The notes beneath the pieces are model-generated. The model was not told the DNA's origin. It worked only from the letters and a program-made list of their open reading frames with translations, and ran no database searches. Positions 56,034 to 64,000 of a stretch of DNA of 64,000 nt are shown piece by piece. Within the stretch, counting starts at the first letter, position 1; the number at the start of each line of letters is the position of its first letter. The DNA is from Histoplasma ohiense (Eukaryota > Ascomycota > Eurotiomycetes > Onygenales > Ajellomycetaceae): positions 3,897,501-3,961,500 of the forward strand of contig JAEVHH010000002.1 of NCBI GenBank assembly GCA_017607445.1, read 5' to 3'. The position numbers were made by a program, and so were the translations under genes.

Positions 56034-57692
56034 TTGAATCAATTTCTTAATCTTTTTATTCTCAGAATTCATTTTACAAATAATTTCTTATCATTTATAT
56101 TCATCATGATAACTTCAGTAATTGCTGAATCAGAGAATTCATCACCTTCTTTAATGAAGATTCAAGATCTTATAGAAATAAGAGTGAATCAAACAATTTA
56201 TATTATTTATAAGTTCTCACATGATGAGCTCTTTTAAGTCTGATGAATGCATACTTCTTTTTTTCTTGATGATGAAAAACAATGCAATCTATAAAAAAGC
56301 CAGTATAGACAATGAGAAGATCTATAAAAAGACTTTCAATAAGTTGCTGTGAAGATCACTGAAGAGTCATTTCTCTGCTGTAATCATTGCAACTTCATAC
56401 AAAAACATTCATTCTGAAGTGAATATGAATCAGAAGAAATCACATAACATTTGAAATCTGCTGATTGTCTACAGCTTAGAGAAAAACATCAGAATATTCT
56501 TCATGAACTGATACTTATATCATCTACTCTCATTAATGATAACAATATTTGGTAATGCTTATGTACTATTTTGCAGGAAAACATGCAAAAACAATGATGA
56601 ACTGATACTGATCTTTCAATTTCAACTTTTTCATCAGACAACTTTCAAGAACAACTTCTATGTCTATGTATATTGTTGAATCTTCCACTGTGTGCTGTCA
56701 AAAACTCGGAATTTTGAACTCTACTGCAAATGCTTAATTCATATATTCAAATTCCTCATTGATTCAGTCTCTGCTCTTCTCTGAATACACATTACAACAA
56801 TGATATGTGACAACTTGAACTTCTGTTGAAGAAACAATAGAAGATATCACTGACAGTGAATACATGAACAAATATCAACAATCTATTCTTTTTGAGTGCA
56901 GTTTGTTATTTTATTGATGAGGATTGGAATTATAAAGAGAAATTGATTGGCTTTGAACAATTGAAGAGCAGTCATACAGATGAATATATGATTGATGTTC
57001 TTATAACAATCATTAAAAATGATTACTGGAATATTTCATCAGATCTTCTTGCAATCACAACAGACAATGCAGCAAACAACTTGATCATGATACAGAGTCT
57101 GAAACAAAAACTGATATTGTATAGATGAAATGATAAATGTGGGCATATTCTCTGTATTGCATATATTATTCAGCTTATTGTTCAAGCATTGATTAAAGGT
57201 CTGAACATTGAATCTGAAAACACAGAACTGATCAGTTGTTTTGATGAGAATGATGTTGAAATTGTTACACACATCACATTCTCATCAATCCTTTGCAAGG
57301 TAATGATATTTGATAATGCTTCAGTGAAAATTGATCAATTTGCTAACTATCTCATTATCTTTTTTTAGATTCATCATATCATCAATGCAATCAGTACTTC
57401 TCTCAAACAATAACAACAATTTCATGATATTCAAGCCACCCACAGCTCAGTTCCTTCTTTTAATATGATACAAGATATTTGAACATGATAAAGTTCTACT
57501 TATAAGATAGCAGTTCAAGCACTTCAACTAAAAGATGCTGTGAATCATTGAGTTCAGAATTCTGAGTGAGAGAAAATTCATGCTCTGAAACTTTCTGATA
57601 CAGAGTGAGCACAGTTAAAATATGTTGTTGAACTGTTGTTTATCTTTTACAAAACAACAAAGACTGTGTCTATTACAGTAACATCAATGATG
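56034..57692 (+). pseudogene. hAT-family transposase, truncated
   Basis: A BED-type zinc region (LCCNHCNFIQKHS at about 56375) is followed by the hAT core. That includes VCYFIDEDWNYKEKLIGFEQ and SSDLLAITTDNAANNLIMIQ (catalytic Asp region, 56900-57100), then CGHILCIAYIIQLIVQALIKGL. A clear 69-bp intron (57300-57368, GTAATG...GCTAAC...TTTTTTTAG) joins IHHIINAISTS. The C-terminal dimerisation part is missing because G3b is inserted at 57693. TGA codons interrupt it throughout, many at Trp positions. I could not find its terminal inverted repeats or 8-bp duplication. Confidence 0.85.
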
Positions 57693-57838
57693 TGTGGTAA
57701 TTTCGGCTTATTATTCTTCCGTGGCGTATGCCACCCTCTATTATTAAGAATGGTGTACATTACTGCACTAGTTATTTCATATAAGAAGAGCTGCAAAGCT
57801 TAGAAGCTTTGAACAGCTTAAGCAATCTTTGAACTAGA
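57693..57838 (+). repeat. G3b 5' LTR (146 bp)
   Basis: TGTGGTAATTTCGGC to CTTTGAACTAGA. The expected terminal CA reads GA. It is the same length as the G3a LTRs. Confidence 0.88.
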
Positions 57839-58205
57839 TCTGATAGCATGTCTAAACTGAAGAGAGCATATGCTTCTGAGGGTGTGATAATTCCATCTAT
57901 AATATGAGTTGTAGTTATCATGTCAGTGTGGTCATCTCTACACTCTAGAGCTTGATTGTATGAATGAGTGGTGAAGTCAGAATACTTTCAATTGCAAAAT
58001 CAGTAGCAGACAACTCACTGTACATGAGATGAGCTGAGGGTGTAGAAAGATGGTGTAGAGATAAACAATGATTCAAAGAATCACTCTACTCACAAGCTTA
58101 AGAAGAAGTCAGTCAGTTGTATGATCAGAAAGATATCAACAAAAAATCAACTACAAACAATATTCTTAAGACATAGAGAAAAGTGTACAATCAACAATAA
58201 TCATT

Positions 58206-59483
58206 ATAGACATCTTCAATCAACACTCATCTTTTGTATCTGAACTGAATGAAATGCAACTGATTTCTGAAAATCTATAAAAAGCAGTATGTAGAGCAGC
58301 AGCTCTCACATCTGAGAACAACAAGCTTCTCATCTACAACATCTTGTTGAAAAAGATATTGACAATGCATAATCTTTACCAAACAGAGCTCAAGACACAG
58401 AAGAAACATCAGTATATAAAAGTCACTCAGCAATAAGCAGCAGATGCTGTGAGCTTTGCAGATAATCTCATAAATATCAGAAATGAGTGAGATGCTCAGA
58501 TGACTGATCTGCATTGAGAACTGAAGCACATACATCTCAAGACTGAATATTCAGCAACATTTGAGATTTCATTGTGTAGCTTAATCAACTCTCTGAACAT
58601 CAACATCTCATTTAATGACTCTGACTCAGCATACACAGCATGAACAGCATTCTCTGAGAATACATCAATCATCATAGAATATATCAAGTCAGACAATCTA
58701 TCTAATCCATCATGCTTTGATGGTGAGTGTAAGAACAATGCCACTTTCAACTGATTGAGTCAGATGTGTTCACACTATTGCATGGAGTGCAAGCTCACAG
58801 AACAGCAATTCACTGAATTACAGCAGATCTTGCACACAGCATCTATTCTCAAGAAAAAAGCTAGATCTCTTTAGATGACAGCTGAGAAGTTGAACACAGA
58901 AGCATCTGACAAGTATGAATTATCACAGAAGTAGAATGATTTCACAAAATGAATTCTGCATAACTTTGAGAAATTAGATGTCAAAGACAAATATTATGAA
59001 TGCTTTGTAGAATGCAAGTAAGAAGGAGATCTTGCATTGTACTATATTCATTTCAGCTTGTATTATCTTGCAATGAATCAAGAGCTCTCAACATTTTTCT
59101 ATCTACAAATCTTCATACACAGCTTAGATATCAATCTATACACTGAGTGGAAGTGTCTTAACCCACAGCCATAGACAATGAAGGAAACATACAAAACACT
59201 ACTCTCAAGAAAACAAATAAGCAAGCTGCAAAAACAAGCAGTGAAGACACAGATGAATGCAAGAAGATTCATATCTATATTCATCACTTCATCATCAAAA
59301 TATTCAGATGCAATGAATATCAATCTCAATGCTATTGCAAGAGCTCTGAACCCTCTCAAGAAGAATTCATCAGAGTGAGTAGTCTGATGTTGCAAACACA
59401 GAGTATGCTTTCACTGCAGCTGACAGAATTATAATGCAAGAGATTGTCATAATCATCTTCAAGAGAAAAAGTCAAAAAACTAG
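58206..59483 (+). pseudogene. G3b gag
   Basis: It aligns with G3a gag from the start, but the initiator ATG has become ATA (58206-58208). The capsid region, the CCHC knuckle (CFHCS*QNYNARDC at about 59410-59450) and the final TCA AAA AAC TAG are all kept. Interruptions include TGA, plus some TAA and TAG that G3a lacks, consistent with greater age. Confidence 0.83.
59474..59480 (+). promoter_or_regulatory. -1 frameshift heptamer A_AAA_AAC in G3b
   Basis: Same position and context as in G3a (TCA AAA AAC TAG). Conservation between two copies whose surroundings differ at many bases supports a role. Confidence 0.72.
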
Positions 59484-60254
59484 AGAGATCAGCAGAATCA
59501 GAGATACTCACTGATTGACTATTAAAAGTCTCTGAAGTAGATGAGTTGTCTGCATTAGATGATTCTCTGAATTCTATAAGAACTAAACAGAATGAAGATG
59601 AAGAGATGAGTGCAGAAGAGAAAGCAGACAAACATCTGAATGCTGTAGAACTGAATACACTAATATATAGAGAATATCTGAGACAGAAAAGAGAAGTGAC
59701 AGCAAAGGTGTTATTGAACACAGACACTTTGATGAAATACATTGATGATTATATACTAAAACAATTGTCTGATATACAACAGATGAAGGAATTTAAACAA
59801 GTAAAGCTTTCAAACAATTGTTATCTTATCTCATCTATGAGAGTAAAGATGTTCTTGCACTTTGAGAAATGATCTTACTGCATCTGAATGTGTGTGCTTC
59901 TGAATGTAGAATACAACCTGATCTTGAGGCTTGATTGATTTCAGAAGTATGATTCCAGAATCCATTGATGTACATATCACATACAGTTGATAGATCATAA
60001 AAATCAAATTCATACAATCTTACTCATGAATATGAGATGCAGATTCTGCATGCCAGAGATGAAAGACTTGAATCTCATCATCCAACATCAAGCAAAGTGA
60101 GTGCTGTGTAAATCTTTGACTCAGAGCATTCTATACATCATAAGAGAATCTGAGGCAAAAGAACTGCCATTCACAAAAGATTCAAAAAATGAAATGTGTA
60201 TGAAGACACTGCTTGAAAAGCATAAGAAGGTCTTTCAAATGAATCTTTCATCTT
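59480..60254 (+). pseudogene. G3b pol, N-terminal part
   Basis: It is in the -1 frame from gag: LDDSLNSIRTKQNEDEE, then a protease-like segment (VLLNTDTLMKYIDDYILKQL), as in G3a. It ends at the junction with R before the RT domain. Confidence 0.82.
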
Positions 60255-60343
60255 CTCTAATAAATCTTGATATTTCATGTAAAGTGACTGACTATCAAAA
60301 ATAAGAACATGATCTGGGACTGACTATGATTTTGACTGAGGTT
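60255..60343. repeat. Second fragment of repeat R
   Basis: AATAAATCTTGATATTTC onwards is nearly identical to 6622-6710, in the same orientation. It is cut at GAGGTT by the copia element to the right. Confidence 0.85.
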
Positions 60344-60647
60344 TGTCTAGAAGGACCGATATTAACCTTGTTACATTATGGGACTCTAAGCGAGCTAGCT
60401 ATCCTAATATAAACACGTAGGTGCACGTGATGGTAGCCCGGGGCATCCACCAACACCCCCCCATGCCACAGTGAGCCGGAGCTCTGCCACCTACCCCCTA
60501 GCTGCCAGATCCTCTAAATCTGCAATAAAAATTAAATACAGAAATCAGATGCTAGTTTCTCTATTAGAGAAAGCTCTATTACACATTCATACTGTAACTT
60601 TGTAAAGAAAACACACAATTATTCCTCTAACCCATATTCTCATTACA
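60344..60647 (-). repeat. Copia 3' LTR (304 bp)
   Basis: On the forward strand it runs TGTCTAGAAGGACCG to ATTCTCATTACA. The half nearest 60344 is strikingly GC- and CpG-rich (CACGTAGGTGCACGTG, GTAGCCCGGGGCATCC), unlike the rest of the window. Confidence 0.88.
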
Positions 60648-60661
60648 CCCTCTTTTTGGGG
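60648..60661 (-). promoter_or_regulatory. Copia polypurine tract
   Basis: CCCTCTTTTTGGGG on the forward strand starts next to the LTR. Its complement begins CCCC and then gives AAAAAGAGGG on the element sense strand, so the purine tract proper is the AAAAAGAGGG part. Confidence 0.65.
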
Positions 60662-60705
60662 CTGCAAAACAGTGTAAAAAAAATCAATCATTCAAATCAA
60701 TGAAA

Positions 60706-63700
60706 TCAAACCTCTGTTAATTCTATTTTCTCCACAAATTCAACATAAGCTGGCTTTGGCAGAGGCTTTGTAAATCCATCTGCTTTATTCATCATAGAAT
60801 CTACATGCAAAAGCTCCATCTCTCTCTTCTCAATCAATTCACAAAGAATATGATAGCAAATCTCTATATGGTGCAATCTCTTCATCAAAGATTCCCCTTT
60901 CACTAAATCTATGGCACTCTTATTATTCATCTGTAACATAGTGCAAATCTTTGATTTCCCTTCCAACAGGTCTGCATCTTGCAGTATGTCATTTAATCAA
61001 ATAAGCTCACACACAGTCTCACTGACAGTGATATATTTGACTTCTGTCATTGATTTTGTGGTTGATGTTTGACATTGCAAACACCATGAAATTGGGGATC
61101 TGTTAATCATAATGATATAACCAGACATTGATTTATATTGAGGGTCTGCGCCTGCTCAATCTGAATTGCAATAAGCAGTTGACTGCAAGTTTTCATCATC
61201 CCCTTCATTTTTGTAAACTATCCCCAGAGCTCTCATCTTCTTTACATAGTGAAGGATGTGCTTCAGAGCTGCCCAGCAATCCTTATTCAGACATGAATTG
61301 AACTGGGATAAGTAGTTTACCACAAACATCAGATCAGGCCTGGTGCTTGTAATGAGATATTGCAGCAATTTCAATGCTTGACAGTATCTTGTAACTGTAA
61401 AATTGTCTTCCAATCCAGCATCCTCTTCAGAGACAAACTCAAGGTGTATACCCACTGCCATAGAGATGTCAGCAGAGTTCACTTTATCCATTCCAAAATC
61501 CTTCAAGATTTCATTGATATAGCAGTTCTGCAAGACCATCAGATCATCATTAGATCTATATTTGATTTTCATCTCTAGATACAGTTTATTCTCTTTGACA
61601 TTTTTTGTCTTGAATTTCTTCTGTATTTTGACTAAAACCCAGTCTATATCCTCTTCTTTTGAGCCTGTAACTCTGCAATTGTTGACATGAAGTGTCAGAT
61701 AGATTTTGTGGATTGAATGATATAGAAATCCTTCATTGTATTTCAAGATCTTAAACTCTAGAGATGTAAGATGTTTGATCATGACAAAATACCAGATCCT
61801 GACTGCTTGCTTCATGCTGTACAAACTTTGTCTAAGAAGGCCAACTAATCTCTCTCTTTCATGTTTAATGTCTGTAGACAGTTGCATATAAACCATCTCA
61901 TTCTGTGACAGTATGCTGTTCAAGAACATCAATACATAATCCACTGATTTCACCTTTCATCCTCTTGCAGTTGATATAGTGAATAAGAAGTGGCTTGTAG
62001 ACTCTGAGATAACTGCAGTATAAGATTTGAAGTAGTGGACATTCTGCTGCTGCAGAAACCCTCTAACCACTCAGTGGGCTCTGAAACAGATCATTTCATC
62101 TCTATTATTCAATTTGCAGTTAAAAACCTACTTGTCTGTCAAGATATTCATCTCAGAGACCTTCTCAACAACAATGTACATCTTCTTATTCTTGAACATT
62201 TCAACTTTCTTTCTCATTGTTTCTTGTCAGTGATTTCAATCCAGACTTCTCTTCACCTCTGCTAGATTGATTGAACAGTCTGTAAACATACTCAGAACAG
62301 AATCAGTGTCACTTGTAGAGATGTCAGATTTATTATTCTTGATAAGATTCATCTCATCATTGACTAGATAGATGAAATCAATGACATCCTTCAAGTCATC
62401 ATTAATCAACATCTTCAAAACCTCTGATTTATCCTTCACTAGTCATTCTAGCAGACAGTGGCATCAATTCTTCAGAGGGTCAATAACATTCAGTTTCTTC
62501 AGCAGTTCAACATCTCTTTGATTCATTATTTCAGCAGCTTCATTTACAGCATTCACAGACACAGATTCTGTAACAAGATCTTTGTTAAAGATGACATCTC
62601 TAACAATCTTCAATTTGTGTTCTTTCAAGTCCCATATACAATATTGATGCAGTTCTTGGTAATCCACTAACCATCACTCCTTGTCATTCATTCTATTCAC
62701 AAGCTTATTCATCACTTTGAGATCTTTCTTATAAACCTTGCACTCTCATCTGCAGATCCAATGAACCGACAGTTGAACCTCTGTTCAGACTTTGAAAGAT
62801 GTCAATGGACTGCCATTCTTGCAGCCAAAAATCTTTGTCAATGTAGAGAACATATTTATCATCATTACAGCTGCTTGCATCACTTCACTTCAAAACTCTC
62901 TGACAAGCCCACTATCAAACAGCAAGCTCCTGGCCTTATTCACTACTAATCAATTCACATGTTCCATGGAGCCATTAGATTGGGGTGTATCTGAGGTAGT
63001 TATCTCATACACTATCTCTCTATTCTTGCAGAACATCTTCAAATCTTCACTTTTGAATTCATCACCACCATTCCAGTGTAGGGTTTCTACAGACTGTTGG
63101 GATGTCGCCTCAATCATGCCAATGAAATTCATGAGCATTGGTGTGGCTTCCACTTTCATGGCAATCAAAATAATCCATCTAAAACAGATGGCATTGTCTG
63201 TAATCCTCATTCAATATCTTACACCTTCTTTGATAGATAGGTTATCTTCATCATATAATGTCTTTCCTTCATCTGTGAGGTCCACAAAGAATCTCATCAT
63301 CAGTTTGATGGCTCTGATCATTGAGATGAATGACAGACAGATCATTTTCACTTGTACATATGTTTTGCAAAATGACAAAGTTCTTTGACCTTTTATCCAC
63401 ATCTCTAGCTTAGAATTCACAGCTAATCTCAATATATTCACTGAATTTAGATGACTCAGCTTTTGGTGCCACTGCATCATCATGTATTCTAAAATTTTGA
63501 CATCATTCTTGAATAGTTTCAATAGGGGATTGTCATTCTCATCTCCAGGCTGTAAAACATACACAGGTTCAAAATTGCCATTTGACATCACAAAACAGAT
63601 CAAATCTCTCAGCACTGACAGCTTTTCCACAATATAGATATTCTTGTCTGTCAGATTCACCATGAAGCTTATCATTCTGTCAGAAGACATCATCAAGATT

Positions 63701-64000
63701 GAATGGCTATTTCCATACATCAACTACTTGAATGTATATCCTTTTTATACAAGTTTGCTGAAGCTCATTAGATTGATCTCTAGCTTCAGAATGTAGCAGA
63801 TGTCATTCAATTGAATACTTATATTCTCTTCAGTCAGTATACTAATCTTTTCTATCATCACTGCAGAGGCTGTCAATCTATCTACCATCTTCAATATAAC
63901 ATTTGTCTTCTGAGGTGTAATCTCAACAATATTCTTCAGAGATGTGATGTGGGCTCTCAATTCTGAGTCCAGAATTCAGATATCTTTTATCATCTTGTCA
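60706..64000 (-). pseudogene. Copia polyprotein: protease, integrase, RT, RNase H (partial)
   Basis: One reverse frame throughout. The protease-side region is near 63745-63960 and the GAG-pre-integrase zinc motif (WHQKLSHLNSVNILRL) near 63450. The integrase core has SVETLHWNGGDEFKS and TSDTPQSNGSMEHVN near 62950-63070. The longest open part is RT (61156-61953) with LRQSLYSMKQAVRIW and LHVNNCRV, where YVDD is expected, so both Asp are Asn. RNase H has AYCNSD*AGADPQ (Trp to TGA at about 61153) and CELI*LNDIL (Trp to TGA). It ends KADGFTKPLPKPAYVEF...ELTEV. Confidence 0.88.

Larger units (their letters stand above)
57693..60254 (+). mobile_element. Ty3/gypsy family G3, 3'-truncated copy (G3b)
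   Basis: It consists of a 5' LTR, leader, gag and the start of pol, matching G3a in order. It breaks off within the pol segment that precedes RT (after a stretch like KKVFQMN at about 60230) and joins repeat R at 60255. It is more decayed than G3a. There is no 3' LTR in the window, so the break looks like a deletion or recombination with R. Confidence 0.9.
60344..64000 (-). mobile_element. Ty1/copia element, reverse, 3' part (runs off the window)
   Basis: The 3' LTR is at 60344-60647, the purine tract follows at 60648-60661 (reverse strand) and the polyprotein continues to the window edge. It is a different copia family from the one at 32562, with a different LTR. The 5' LTR and gag lie beyond 64000. 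The left duplication candidate is AGGTT (60339-60343). Confidence 0.92.

Noticed and set aside
1..64000. UGA reassigned to tryptophan in this genome
   Set aside because: TGA also falls on conserved Arg positions, and sister copies keep TGG at the same codons. Mutation at CpG and CpC explains both. It is kept only as an alternative to test.
1..64000. tRNA or rRNA genes
   Set aside because: I looked for tRNA-like arms and B-box motifs near LTR ends and saw only primer-site complementarity at 32868. No folded tRNA gene could be supported by eye.

Overview
This window looks like a gene-poor, transposon-packed stretch of a filamentous ascomycete (Pezizomycotina-type) nuclear genome. The evidence is chromodomain Ty3/gypsy elements, Ty1/copia elements, a Tad1-like LINE with ORF1 and an EN-RT-RNase H ORF2, a Tc1/mariner relic with the fungal DAPRSGRP and YGREKSCA motifs, and a hAT transposase with fungal-type introns. 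The species cannot be named from this sequence. I found no host gene that I can defend, and no tRNA, rRNA or CRISPR array. Sequence is AT-rich and strongly depleted of CpG and CpC/GpG. Reading frames are interrupted almost only by TGA.

Layout. 1-1036: 3' end of a chromodomain gypsy pol, then a reverse-strand helical ORF. 2270-5367: 5'-truncated copy of gypsy family G1 with its 3' LTR. 5836-6740: repeat R split by a 630-bp Tc1/mariner derivative. 6786-7720: a 14-bp minisatellite. 7967-39753: one G1 element (G1b) expanded from about 6.1 kb to 31.8 kb by four insertions. These are a reverse full-length G1 copy (G1c, 8952-14901, TSD CATTC), a reverse LINE (17318-24189, 12-bp TSD), a reverse gypsy G2 copy (G2a, 24782-31925, TSD TTAAT) and a copia element (32562-38279, TSD CAGAT). 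G1b itself has TSD ATATG. 40151-55274: a second G2 copy (G2b, TSD ACAGT), invaded by gypsy G3 (G3a, 44102-52074, TSD GTGG). 56034-57692: hAT transposase remnant, cut by a truncated G3 copy (G3b, 57693-60254). 60255-60343: a second piece of R. 60344-64000: a reverse copia element that runs off the window.

How the parts work together. Each gypsy family keeps gag and pol with pol in the -1 frame. G3 has a textbook A_AAA_AAC slippery heptamer abutting the gag TAG, conserved in both copies. G2 carries, in both copies, a multi-exon gene on the opposite strand between pol and the 3' LTR, with recognisable introns and a C2H2-like motif split by an intron. G3a and the partial element at the window start also have reverse-strand coding signal in the same place. 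These antisense accessory genes are the least expected content.

The decay has a clear signature. The two G3a LTRs differ by six transitions, five at CpG and one at CpC. In the copies, TGG (Trp) and CGA (Arg) codons have become TGA, while CAA and CAG rarely became TAA or TAG. That is not the classical CpA-type RIP pattern. It would explain TGA-dominated nonsense without a changed genetic code.
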